Assembly: GCA_001599755.1 (NCBI GenBank)
Contig: BCHX01000001.1
Coordinates: forward strand, 868,001 to 932,000
Length of the DNA stretch: 64,000 nt
Direction: 5' to 3'
Origin: Gliomastix tumulicola
Lineage: Eukaryota > Ascomycota > Sordariomycetes > Hypocreales > Bionectriaceae
The position numbers and the translations under genes are program-made. Under the pieces are notes generated by a model. That model worked only from the letters and a program-made list of their open reading frames with translations. It was not told where the DNA came from and ran no database searches. This document shows positions 12,444-23,033 of the stretch, one piece after another. Position 1 is the stretch's first letter, and each line of letters starts with the position of its first letter.

Positions 12444-13289
12444 TGTGGCGGTGAGTTCGCTGGCGCAGAGCCGAATGTGTTGTGGTTGTTGAAAGAGAAG
12501 ATAATTTTCCAGAGCGTTGGAAGAAGCTGCCAGCGTTGGAGCTACCGCGTTTGGCTTGTGATCGGTGGCGCATATGACGGACTAATGTTCAACCCCCGGT
12601 ACTTACCTAGCCTCCCAACTAACAAATATGCCACCTTAAAAATCATTTCTAAAAGTCTATCTACTGACCTCTCATGATGTCGAAGATCAATTTTGAACGG
12701 TACTCTTGTTTGTGCCTTAAAAGTATCGCTCAGTCGTGTTATGTTGAAAACGAGGTTGGGCAGCGGTTCTAATGTAGGGTAGCATCAGGAGAGAAGCTGT
12801 CCTTGGGAGCCCAGTCAAGATACCTTCGAGATCAGATTGAAGTCCTCAGCACTTGGAAAAAATGCATAAATGTGGGAAATCCTTGATGAAGACCTTATGC
12901 TAGAGAGTAGTCATGTTGAGTTTTCCTTGTTTGTCGCGAAATTGATCTAGTGTGTCGTGCCATTGAGACCGTGATATGGCCAAAAAAATGTAGGTAGCTT
13001 GGTGACACAATAAAGCCATCGTGACTCCCACTATTGGAGCCAGTATATACCCTAATATTTGTATCTCCCTCTCAACCACCTCTTGACGTGGGAACCGCCA
13101 AAGCCTAATCTCGAGACGCCAACTCAAGCTCCCACAACGCGACTCCCGACAAAACCCACGCCAGACGCGGTTCCCCATGAACGCCCGGCCCGTGCTCGTT
13201 TTCTCGACGGCGTCCCTCCCTGACGGCTCCGAGGGCCTATTATTTTTCGACAGATTGAGCCAACACACCGACTCGCGGGCAGAACAAGC
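12444..13289. promoter_or_regulatory. Divergent promoter region between Ist3 and dynein light intermediate chain
   Basis: The region is AT-richer than the flanking genes, particularly 12600-13080. No open frame is convincing and no repeat stands out. It presumably carries both promoters. Confidence 0.45.
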
Positions 13290-15284
13290 ATGAGCGCGAG
13301 CCTCAACCGGCGGTCAACCCACACCGTTGGGTCGGGGGACGACGATGGCCGCAACGGCGAGCAGAAGAAAAATCTCTGGACGTCCATGCTGGAGTCGGTC
13401 GCGAGCGGGAAGAGGCTGCCGGAGAAGAACCTCCTGGTGCTAGGTATGCATGCAGAGTTGAAGCTGGGAAGATGAGACAGAGAAGCTCTCCTTTTCCCCG
13501 TGGCTTCTTCTTCTTCTTGGAGACCCTTTCGCAGATGGGGATTCTGATATTCTGCAACTATAGGAGGCACGCCCGAGTCGCAGAGAGAGTTCCTCGAATC
13601 CCTATCCAGCGCAGAGTCGAGACGCAACTTCGATCGGAGTAAGACGCCGCCGGTGGCCAACAACTTTGCGCTGGGATACACCTACTACGACGTCCTCGAC
13701 GCCGACCAAGATGGTGAGCCTGCCGCCGCCGCCGCCGCCACCACCCTAGACGAGAAAGCTACATGCTAACGAGACAACGATCCCAGACACACTCGCTCGC
13801 GTGTCGCTCTACCTCCTCTCCCAGCCCTCCGACGCCTTCTCCTCCCTCGTCGCCCCGCTCCTCACGCCCGAGGCCATCCCCAACACCGCCCTCGTCATCC
13901 TCCTCGACTGGGCCCAGCCGCACCTGTGGCTGCGCCAGATCCGCCAGTGGATCAGCCTCTTCCGGTCCGTGACGCAGAAGCTCGGCGGGAACGAGCAAAA
14001 CCAGATGGAGGAGATCATGGAGTCGTGGAAGGTCAGGGGCCGGGGCGGCGGCTCGACGAACCTGGATGGGACGCCGTCGGCCGTGGCGTCCTCAGGTGAG
14101 GGGGATAGTTCGTTGCCGCAGGGACCGGGGGAGTGGTCTGACCCGTTGGGTCTGCCACTCTGTGTTGTCTGCCAGAATGTGGGTTTTGCAAGAGTCTGGT
14201 GTTGTCGAGCGAGCAGGATGTGTGTCTGACAGAGTCAACAGGCCCAGAGGATGGAAGTCTTGGAGAAGAACCACGCGTGGAAAGAGCCAGACTTTGACAC
14301 CGTGCTACAATATCTCCGGACGATATTACTGAGGCGTACGTCCTCTCCCCATCCTTCATTGCGATGATCCTCTACTAACCTCATGCAGACGGCGCATCAC
14401 TCATCTACACATCCCAACACTCCGTATCACAACTACCATCCCTCATCCACTCGACCCTCGGCATCACATCTCTTCTGAAGAAGCAACCGCTCAAGCACAA
14501 CGTCATCGACCGCGATAAGATCGTGGTGCCTCCAAACTGGGACTCGTGGGGCAAGATCCGCGTGCTGGGCGGCGCATTCGAGGCTGAGTCCGTCTCGCAC
14601 GGCTGGGCTGAGGATATCGACGAGCGCTTCGCCAATGGACCTATCGTCACCCTCGAGACGCTCGAAGCGAACCGCCACCCCCGAAACGGCGAGGAGGACG
14701 GCGAGGAGACGACTCCCGCAGCGGCAGACGGTGGTCCCCTTCAGACGGAAAGCGCACTGGCGCGGTACGAGGATTGGTGTCAGGACCCGGACAGTGGGGG
14801 CATTGCTCTCGTAGACAGCGTCATGACCAACAGCGCCGAGGTCAACGTCGTGAGCGACGACACGCAGAAGTTCTTCGAGGGCCAGTTGAACCTCTTAGAG
14901 ACGTGGAAGGCGCAGACACCAGAGAAGACGGCCTTGGAGGCGCGGGACCGCGCCGGTTTCCAGAGGGATCGGGAGGCTATCAGCGAGCACATTGGGCCGG
15001 TGCAGTTCAACGTGGGCGGCATCCATGTCGATGCGGACGACATGCTGCAGCGCATCAAGGTACGTCCCTGCGTGACCAGATCTTTTGTTTGCTGGGATAC
15101 TATTCTTGGGGGGGGGGGGGGGGGGGGGAGCAGTTGCTAACGTAGTATTCAGGATCGTAACGCCTTTACCTCTCCTGAACCGTCCACCGCTGAGGCAAAT
15201 TCGGACAGCCCGAGTGCTCCAGAGAAGATCGACAACGAGCAGCTCAACAACTTCTTCAGCAGCCTCCTCATTAAGAAGTCTTAA
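13290..15284 (+). CDS. Cytoplasmic dynein light intermediate chain
   Basis: This subunit links the dynein heavy chain to cargo adaptors, for nuclear migration and early-endosome transport in hyphae. Six exons, 13290-13443, 13564-13713, 13787-14178, 14242-14335, 14389-15059 and 15153-15284, give 530 residues. The Ras-like fold is recognisable from NLWTSMLESVASGKRLPEK and LLVLGGTPESQREFL, where the P-loop is degenerate and lacks the Gly-Lys-Ser/Thr needed for nucleotide binding, as known for fungal chains. Further marks are DWAQPHLWLRQIRQW, PGEWSDPLGLPLCVVCQN and NHAWKEPDFDTVLQYLRT. The extreme C-terminus (QLNNFFSSLLIKK) resembles the amphipathic adaptor-binding helix of the family. A GT at 14096 that looks like a donor was not used, because reading through gives the conserved CVVCQN segment. 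The last intron contains a 21-G run. Confidence 0.9.
15108..15128 (+). repeat. G21 homopolymer inside a dynein light intermediate chain intron
   Basis: An uninterrupted run of 21 G sits inside the final intron (15060-15152), between the donor and the acceptor. Such runs form G-quadruplexes and slip in replication and sequencing, so the exact length is uncertain. It makes up more than one fifth of the intron. Confidence 0.9.
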
Positions 15285-15775
15285 CGAGCATGGCAACTCT
15301 TGTGTCGGAAACCGGCCTGGTCTTGTTGTGTCTATCGCCTCCCGTCATGTCACTATTGGAGAAGCGTTGTCCAGCCCTTTAGAATCTCTTTCCTTGTCCC
15401 CTTTTTCACTTTGTATTAAAAAAACCAGCAGGCAGTATTCGACATTGCGGGAGAGGGCAGACCTGATTTGCTCACCCTGGGAGGCTTGTGAGTTGTTGGA
15501 TGAGGGTAGATGAAATACCTGGCCGTATTTTTGAAAGAACGGGCCCGCGACGCAAGTCCTGGCGATTGAAAATAGATACCCCTTTTGAAGGCACAGCCTG
15601 CGCGCGCGCGTATCCTCACGAGTAAGGGATAGTGAGCAATTCAAAGTACCTAAACTAGGAATTCAAGCCGTCCGGCCCGGCTGATAAGTACTTATACAAC
15701 AAGACCCAAAGAGAATCAAATCCCCCGCAACCTAAACGACCTACACGCACATCAATCCAAAATCAGAAATGAAAA
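15285..15775. other. Convergent 3' intergenic region, no gene seen
   Basis: The stretch lies between the stop codons of the dynein light intermediate chain (+) and the DUF255 protein (-). No supported open frame. It probably holds two 3' UTRs. Confidence 0.45.
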
Positions 15776-18107
15776 TCAAGCCTTTTCCCTCGTCGCCTTG
15801 TATCGCACATCCACCACACTCTCCCCCTGGGCCCCGAGCCTCGCCGTCACGACGCACCCTAGCAAACCTGGAAACAGCCACGCGTGCTGCAGCAGCTCGG
15901 CCTCGAACGCGGCGATGGACTCGCGCGCGAGGGCATTGTACTTGTCGTCGGCGAGGACGGCGCTGAGGCGGAAGAGGTTCGTGACTGAGGTGGCGTTTGT
16001 GGAGGGGAGGGCGGTGTCCATGCCGTCCTTGAGGCGGAGGATGGCGTGCGGGGAGGAGGCTGTTATTGAGAAGAAGGCGCCGACGGCGGTGTCGTAGAAG
16101 AGGGCGATTTGGGTTTCTGTGAGACGATACTGTCAGTTCTGTGGTGAGAGATGGGAGAAGAAGAGAGGTTGGACTTACTCTGGAGGATGTCGGCGAATTC
16201 CAGGTAGGCTTCGTCGTGCGTGGCGTCGAACAGATCCAGCAGTCCACGGATGAGGTACGCATAGTCATCCGCAAATGCCTCGGTCGATCTTGTGTCCCTC
16301 CAGATCCTGTACAGAACCTTCTGGTTGCTGTCCCAAAGGTTCTGATGGAGGAACGAGACAGCACGCGTCGCCGCGCCGATATACTTCTCACTCAGATCCG
16401 GCCGTACGTTCTTCAGCGCCGCGCCCGCCGTGGCGAGGGCAGAGATGATGAGCCCATTCCACCCCGTGACGACCTTGTCGTCCAGCTCCGGACGCACGCG
16501 CTCCCTCTCACGCTTCTCCTTCAGCGCGGCCTTGGCCACGCCAATGAGCTCGCGGACTCTCTCCACGGGGAGGGACAGCTGCTGCGCGATGTCCTCGGGC
16601 GTCCGCCGGACCTTGAGGATGTTCTGGTTCATGTACTCGTCGTTGGGGTCGTCGTCCTCGCCGACGTTGCCGTCCTGCAGGACACCAAAATACGCACCCG
16701 CGACGGCGGAGGCCTGCCTGTCCCGCGCGTCGATGGCCGAGTCGAACTCGCGCCGCGTCCAGAGATACCACGCACCCTCCTTCTTCTCCAAGCCACCCTT
16801 CTTAGCCACCGAGTCCGCCGCCTCGGCTGTTGCAAACCCGCCCTGCGGCAGGGCAATCGGCGACGAGGACAGATACTCGCCCAGCTCGACCACCGTATCG
16901 AAGAACTCGCCGCCCTCCTTGCCCCCGCCCTGCCGCCACGCCTCGACGTAGAGCGAGAGCAGCAGCGCGTTGTCGACGGTGAGCTTCTCAAAGTTGGGGA
17001 TGCTCCAGTCAGCCGTGACACTGCACCGGCAGAAGCCCTCGCCCCCGACGTGGTCCCGCAGGGCGCTGCCCGCGATCTGGCGCAGCGTCTCCAGGGCCAT
17101 GGCCGTGCAGTTGGCGCACTCGGCCTCGCCGACGACGTCCTGGACGGGCGGCGGGAAGCGCTGCATGCTGAGGAGGAGGGCGAGCTTCGGCGGGGTGATG
17201 AACTTGGGCGAGAGGCCGAAGCCCGCGAAGACGGGGTCGAAGGAGCCGCGGAAGTGGAAGTAGGCCTCCTCTAGGAGGTCGATGTCGAGCTCGCTGGTCA
17301 CGGCCGGGTTGCGGAGGCGGGCGGGCTCCTCGGAGACGAAGGGATCGGGCGTGGCGGTGGTGATGGACTGGGTGCCCGAGATGTTGATATGCAGGGGGCC
17401 GCTGATGGTGCCCTCGGCGGCGAACTCGCGCAGCTGGGCGAGGACGTCGGTTGCTTCCTTGCGGCAGCGGGCCTCCTGGTCGCGCCAGATCTTGTGGACC
17501 TTCTTGAGGATGGTGAGGAAGTCGAGCAGCTCGTCCTCGCCGTCATGATCACCACCCCTCGCACGGCGGACAGTCCCTGGGCCTGGCCAGTATGTGCCGC
17601 CGAGGACGGGCTCCAAGTTGGGCGTGAGGAACAGATTCAACGGCCAGCCGCCGGCGTTGCTGACGGCCTGGACATAGTTCATGTAGATGGTATCCAGATC
17701 CGGACGCTCATCCCTGTCCACGACGACGGGGATAAAGAGATCATTCAGAATAGTCGCAACCTCGGAATTCGAGAACGACTCCTGAGCCATGAGATGGCAG
17801 TCTGTCACATGTAAGCCCCAATCCCATCCTCGCAGGCTCTCCAGCGAAGCAACTCACGATGGCAGGCCTTGAACCCAATGTGCAGGAATATCAGCTTGTG
17901 CTCCTTCTTTGCCCTCTCCACGGTGGCATTATCCAGTGGCTGCCACGCGACCGGGCTCTCCGCAAAGCTCCTCACGAACGGGCTGATGCTTCCCGCGGCA
18001 GCGTTGCGCAAGGGAGCTAGCTGCTCCTCGTGGCCTGAGCTGGGCGATCCCTCGGCCGGCCGCGAGCCGAGGGCCTTTGCAGATGCCGTGAGCTCTGACG
18101 CTCCCAT
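15776..18107 (-). CDS. DUF255 / SPATA20 (YyaL-like) thioredoxin-fold protein
   Basis: The protein belongs to the spermatogenesis-associated protein 20 / YyaL family: an N-terminal thioredoxin-like domain fused to an (alpha/alpha)6-barrel resembling six-hairpin glycosidases. Its biochemical role is not established. Exons 18107-17858, 17801-16179 and 16116-15776 give 737 residues. Early signatures are NPFVRSFAESPVAWQPLD and KLIFLHIGF-KACHHCHLM; the first splice junction runs through the putative redox CxxC, which reads CHHC at 82-85. Next come ESFSN, VDRDERPDLDTIYM and GGWPLNLFLTPNLEPVLGGTY, all family hallmarks. The C-terminal half has WNGLIISALA and FADDYAYLIRGLLDLFDAT. The start was placed at MGASEL because the longer upstream frame reads through what looks like 5' UTR. 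A true start further upstream with an organellar signal cannot be excluded. Confidence 0.88.
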
Positions 18108-18759
18108 CGTGGTTTGGTGAGATCTCAGCTGTGGCTGTTGCAGCTCTTCGTGTATGCGAGCTTGACGGAGAATGTTGCTCTCTTCAGCTACTCGATAGGT
18201 AGTCGACGACCCACAAGAAAGAGCTGAGAGAAGGCGGTCCGACGATATGCAGAAAGAATCGATGCACCGATAAAGACGACCTTGTGATCCGGGAGAGCGG
18301 TTTGAGCAGGTTGGTTTAGGTAGCTGCAAGGTCCCGAAGGCCGAAGGGGGGGAGGGGGCCAGCAAGCAGAACTGCAGAAGTGCAGGAGCTACCCCGCCAA
18401 AATTCTGACGGCACGCGATAAACTGATATGGACTTATTTATGGAGCTGATAATGGAGGGGAAGACGCCATAGCTAGCGTTGGAGTGCGCTGTGGGACTGA
18501 TGCCGGCGACATAAAAACGAGATGATACGTCGGTAGATTAGCACTCATTATGATCTGTTTATTTTGTCTGCTGCTTATGATCTCATGTCCGTTTGCGTCG
18601 GTCCACCAAAAGTTCCATCGAAACGGCCACTCAACTGCCTGATTATGTCACCATAGCCATGTTCAAGACGACTTAACCACCCCTTTCTGCTTCCCAGTGA
18701 TTCATCGTGTCTGACTTCAGGCTGTTCCTTGACCCTTAAATTCACTCACGGCATCCAGA
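18108..18759. other. Intergenic region between DUF255 gene promoter and Arb2-domain gene 3' end
   Basis: Both flanking genes are on the minus strand, so this holds the promoter of the DUF255 gene and the 3' UTR of the Arb2-domain gene. No supported gene or repeat. Confidence 0.45.
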
Positions 18760-20320
18760 TCACCAGTCCGCCTTATCGCCGTCCTCCCACTTCGGCGCAG
18801 TCCCCGTCTTCTCCCACTGCTCCCACATCTTCTTGTTCCGGCTCTGCTCCCTCAGAAACGCAGGATCGACCGTCTGCACAAACGGCCTCTCGCCCTCCGG
18901 CACCTGATCCCACGCGTCGGCGTCCTTGGGCGGCTCGTTCTCCTTGTTGTCGTCCGGGCAGCGGGCGTCGTCGTCGTCACTGACGACGGTGATGAGCTCG
19001 TTCTCGGCGTCCGGGTGCCGCGCGTTGTCCTGGAGGTAGGCGCAGATGCCGCCGAGCGCGCCGATCAGGATGCACTCGGCGAAGTGAGGCTCCGAGGACG
19101 AGTAGATGGGGACGCCGAGGGCGGGCATGCCGAGGTTTGGGTTGCCGCTGGGAGGGGCGAGGGGAGTGTCGAGGGGTTCGGGGCAGACGAAGTAGCATCG
19201 GCTTCGCTGGGTAAATGGTCAGTATCTTCCGTCGTAGTTTCGTAGGGACATATTCACGGAGTGTGTATACCTTGGCAAGGAAGCTCTTGAACGACTCGTT
19301 CTTGATCGACTCCTCGGGGAAGATCGTATCAAGGACCACCATCGAGCTCAGCCTCTGACCCCAGACATTCCAATTCTCGTCCTCATTGAGGAACCTCTGC
19401 ACAATGTCGCAGCTATCGCCTATAGCTATGATGTCCAGCTTTGCCTTCTCGCCGATCAAAGCTGGGAGCACCTCTCCAAACATGTACTGCACATGACGCT
19501 CAGGGCCCTCATTCTGCGGAATATCGTTCAGCGAAGGCACATGCCGAACACCGTACTGCACCAGGCTGGACATGGGAATCGCAGCCCGCGCCGTCATGGT
19601 GAGACCGCGTTTGCCCTCAGGCCACCAGAACAGCTCCCCCATGTTGGCGAGGACGATACCTGGCCCCGTCGTCTGGCTACCTTGGGCACTGCGACGCAGC
19701 TCCTTGATGACCGAGACCATGCTCCCCTTATTGATGCCGCCCGGCCCGTTGGCGATGCGGCCCGCCACGAGACCTAGGTCCTGCACCGTCTCGCCGAAGA
19801 TGACGACGACGCGGTCCTTGCTCTTGAGGTCCGCATCGGTGAAGATGGGGACGTGAGGGTCGGAGGCCGGTGTTCCAAATGGGAGACGAATCTTCTGCAT
19901 TCCGAGGTCCTCGATGCGCTTGTGGACTATGCCCTCCATAGCCTCTGTTTGATATGGATGCGTTAGAAAGATAGATGCACCTTGAAGAAGCGGCGTAGAG
20001 AGCCACAGGAGGCGGAGGCGGCATGAATGGACAGATGCTCTCACGGTTAAACGCGAAGCGCTGACGCTGATTGATGCGTGCATTCTTGTCGAGGAAGAAG
20101 CGGAAGTAGTTATCGGAATTCTCAATAGAGCGAATCTCATCCTCGTCGTTGACGAAATATCTACACGATGGGCAGGCCCCGGGATGTTAGTCGTACCGCG
20201 TTTGGTGGCCGAACCGTACGCTGTTCACGATAAGGCTGGCGAGGATACGCACCCCAGCTCCTTGAGATTGGCAGGAAATGTAACATCCTTGGGAAGACCA
20301 GAAAAATGCCGGCGAAACAT
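18760..20320 (-). CDS. Arb2-domain protein (FAM172/Arb2 alpha-beta hydrolase-like fold)
   Basis: Arb2 domains have an alpha/beta-hydrolase-like fold. In fission yeast Arb2 is part of an Argonaute siRNA chaperone complex; in filamentous fungi stand-alone Arb2-domain proteins are mostly uncharacterised. Exons 20320-20253, 20160-20045, 19944-19271 and 19206-18760 give 434 residues. Visible marks are ELGYFVNDEDEIRSI followed by an aromatic-rich NYFRFFLDKNARINQRQRFAFN, RVVVIFGE, GPGIVLANMGELFWWPEG, AKLDIIAIGDSCDIV (nucleophile-elbow-like) and WGQRLSSMVVLD. The C-terminal 120 residues are hydrophilic and end in KWEDGDKADW. The start MFRRHFSGLPKDVTFP fits the family N-terminus. Whether it acts in RNA silencing, as Arb2 does, cannot be told from sequence. 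Confidence 0.82.
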
Positions 20321-20803
20321 CGTGAATACGTTGGGTGAATGTGCTGATTGTGTAGTTGAGGGTGCTGGTGACGAGCGTGAGAGAATGAGAATGTGGGAGG
20401 AGAGGAACAGAAGAAGAGATTAAAGCGAGGGCGGGATGTGATTGGAGAGGGAGTGACCTCACGAATTTGGGGGAAGAAGAAATGAGAAGAAGGCAACAGA
20501 AGGTGCGGCTACCTGCATGAGGCGTCCTGGTCCTGCAGTAGCAGTGCGTGCACAGAGCCGAGCCACCACAAACACTCAACTAGCGGTCTACTTGATGGAC
20601 GATCGCATCCGAACCGGCCTTCTCAAATATTCTTTGATTATAAGGTAAGATAAACAGAGCATACCATACATTGAAAAACGCCCCGGGAAATACCCCAGCA
20701 GATCCTATCCCAATGAACACAATGTTCCCAAATAAGCCCGAAAAGACACCAGCCATACAAGTCATGCAGACACCGCGACGACGGCGGACAAAACAAACAC
20801 GCC
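20321..20803. other. Intergenic region upstream of the Arb2-domain gene
   Basis: This lies between the Arb2-domain gene start and the ATG29 stop codon; both genes are on the minus strand. It holds the Arb2 gene promoter and ATG29 3' UTR. No other feature is seen. Confidence 0.4.
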
Positions 20804-22264
20804 TCACTGATTCCCTCCGGGTGTGTACCGACTGCGAAACGCGTGGCTGATACTAAAGCGGCTACCCGCGCCTCGACTGCCCATGTGACTGGCCAGGGCC
20901 TCCTCCAGTGCTGACTGCGTGACAGATGCGTCTGTGTGTACATTAGCCCTGCACTACGTGCGCGATATGCTGTGTAACGTTGCGGAAAAACTCACCGTCA
21001 AGATCGCTGTAGCTGCTCCCCATACTAGGCGTGCCATCACTGCCTTCGTTGGTCTTGCTGCTGGAGCCGCGACCAGCTGGGTCAGCGGTGCGACGAGGTG
21101 ACAGCACACCGGGATTATTCCTCTGTTCTCGGTGACCTCCTGGCCTTTGCACAATAGCTGGTGAGCTTGTATCCGAGTCTGATGTTTGCGAGTGACGATC
21201 CGGCTCCTTTCCAGCTCTTGTGCCACCCCTCCTCGAGCCTCCTTGGTTCAGGCCCCCGCGTAGTGTGGACGTAAGATCGCTCGTCGAGTTCTGATTCTCG
21301 TCACGGCTCGGACGATACGGCTGGAAAGCCGGCTCGGATTCCTCGCCCTCGTCTTCGTCGTACGTCGATAGTTCCTGCTGCTGCGAAAACCTAGGTGGAC
21401 GTCGGATAATCCTAGACTGGGCCGGGCTCGACTCATCATCAGAGGTCGTCGCCGACTCCGTCTCCGCTGGCTCCGGTGACGTCTCGCGCAACACCATGTT
21501 CTCATCGTGTACGGTCGGTCGCCTGGTGTGAATCGTGCCTATGATCGGAAGCGACGACATCCTCCTCCGTCCGATCTGCTCCGCGGCCCACGCCTGCACC
21601 CCCTTCGCCGGTCTCGGCGACGCTGAGCCTGCATCCCCGAGGACGGCCGTGTTGGTCGACGCGCTCCTAGCGGGCATCGGCCGGGCCCACGCGTCCGCGG
21701 GTGTATTCGCGCCGCTGCCCTCTCCGGGGACGGCCAGAGACTCTCTCCGGACCCCCCGGAGCGCAGAGGCGGAGGAGTCGATGCCGGGCGTCGGGGAGGG
21801 CGCGCCGGAGCCGCCCTTCGCAGCGGCGGTTGCCTTGCGGACCTGGGCGCGCACCTGGGAGGCGTGGCGTTCGGTGAGGTATGCGACTTGTTGGAGGAGG
21901 AAGTCTACGGGGACGTCGAATCGCACCGCTCTGGGGAGGTGTGAGTACCTGTGGATGGTAGACGGGGTTGGTGATGTCGACCTACATTTTGTTCCCTAAG
22001 CCAAGCCGTTAGTAGCCGTTATCATTAGGACAGATAGCCAGTCCAATAGAGACTTACAATCGATCTCTTTCTGAGATGCTAGGGACAGGATCTTCCATAG
22101 CGCATCATCCTTGGTCGGATCCCAGTTGACCTGCAAGAAGACGACAGTCAGTTCCATCTCATCACCCGAGCATCATCAGCTCTAGGACGTACGTGTGGGG
22201 GGTCGACGAAGTCGCCTCGTGGAATCGGCACCCGAATGAAGACGGTGTACGTCGGCTCTGCCAT
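20804..22264 (-). CDS. ATG29: Autophagy-related protein Atg29, with a 10-nt microexon
   Basis: Atg29 is part of the Atg17-Atg29-Atg31 scaffold that organises the phagophore assembly site in fungi. Five exons, 22264-22193, 22130-22058, 21995-21986, 21930-20996 and 20931-20804, give 405 residues. The conserved N-terminal domain reads PTYTVFIRVPIPRGDFVDPP, VNWDPTKDDALWKILS and then EIDWNKIAVRFDVPVDFLL; the WNKI part is encoded by a 10-nt exon preceded by a TACTAAC branch site and CTTAG acceptor, without which the frame breaks. Next comes QQVAYLTERHASQVRAQVRK. The middle is long, disordered and rich in Ser, Pro, Arg and acidic residues. The C-terminus has the fungal signature SYSDLDDASVTQSALEEAL and FSISHAFRSRY. 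Phosphorylation of the disordered tail regulates yeast Atg29 and is plausible here. Confidence 0.92.
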
Positions 22265-22678
22265 TGTGCCGCATCAGTCCGGGGGCATATGTCCCAAAGA
22301 GAGTATGTAGAGATGGAAACGTCGATAGTCGATAAGCCGAGGAGCAGTCGTAAAGAGGTGATGCGAACCACACGAACTACCCCTGCTGCTGCTCCCCCAA
22401 ATGCTCCTCCAAAAGCTTCCGTCAGGGTGGATCCGGGGCGTGACAGCGGATTTCTGTATCGATAAGCTTCCGCGTTAGCGTGCTGTGCCCAGGCTTCTCA
22501 GGTACGACCCACTCTCGCGACCACTATAAGATGTTTGGAGGGAAGGCACGGCCTCGACATTTCGAGCTCGCTCTTTCTTCCCGACAAACTTGCAGCCGTG
22601 TAACGGAAGGTATAGACCACTCTTAGACGGATTGCCCTTTGATTCAACTCACCAACTCCTCAATACATGAAGAAAAGG
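22265..22678. promoter_or_regulatory. ATG29 promoter / region upstream of the tRNA gene
   Basis: This is the 5' flank of ATG29 (minus strand) and the upstream side of the tRNA gene (plus strand). No supported open frame is present. Confidence 0.45.
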
Positions 22679-22750
22679 TCGGGCATGGTGTAACGGCAAG
22701 CATCGGTCCCTCTCAAGGACTGGATCCGGGTTCGATTCCCGGTGCCCGAG
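22679..22750 (+). tRNA. tRNA-Glu (anticodon CTC)
   Basis: A 72-nt cloverleaf can be drawn. Acceptor TCGGGCA pairs with TGCCCGA (7 bp), followed by discriminator G. The A box TGGTGTAACGGC lies at 22686-22697. The anticodon stem GGTCC/GGACT (22705-22709 with 22717-22721, including one G-U pair) closes the loop CTCTCAA, placing anticodon CTC at 22712-22714, which reads GAG. The T arm and B box GGTTCGATTCC lie at 22729-22739. There is no intron. CCA is not encoded, as expected for a eukaryote. Confidence 0.93.
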
Positions 22751-22756
22751 CATTAG

Positions 22757-22763
22757 TTTTTTT
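22757..22763 (+). terminator. RNA polymerase III terminator of the tRNA gene
   Basis: A run of seven T begins 6 nt after the tRNA 3' end. This is the standard Pol III termination signal. Confidence 0.85.
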
Positions 22764-23033
22764 GCACTGCACGTCGCTATGCGTAGATTAAAAGAAGATC
22801 ACAGTAGACGATAGATGTAGATGTCCGATGAAATATTAATTCGAAGGAGGCCTTATGGTTCACGTCTTTATAGGTGGTGATGATACATTTGGGCCTGAAC
22901 TAGGAGTACTAGGTAGCATCGCATCCTCAACGTGCTCGCGCTGGTCATTACAAAGAAAACAGTAGCTATGGTACAATAATCATCATCCTACAAACTCTTC
23001 ATTAATCCGGAGCCAAGTTCAATTTTGCTTCCC

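Noticed and set aside
14096..14241. Alternative intron in the dynein light intermediate chain from a GTGAGG donor at 14096
   Set aside because: Using it breaks the reading frame with every nearby acceptor, whereas reading through to 14178 yields the conserved CVVCQN segment.
16141..17274. Open frame of 377 codons on the plus strand
   Set aside because: It is antisense to the DUF255/SPATA20 gene and has the biased Arg/Leu/Asp composition of a shadow frame.
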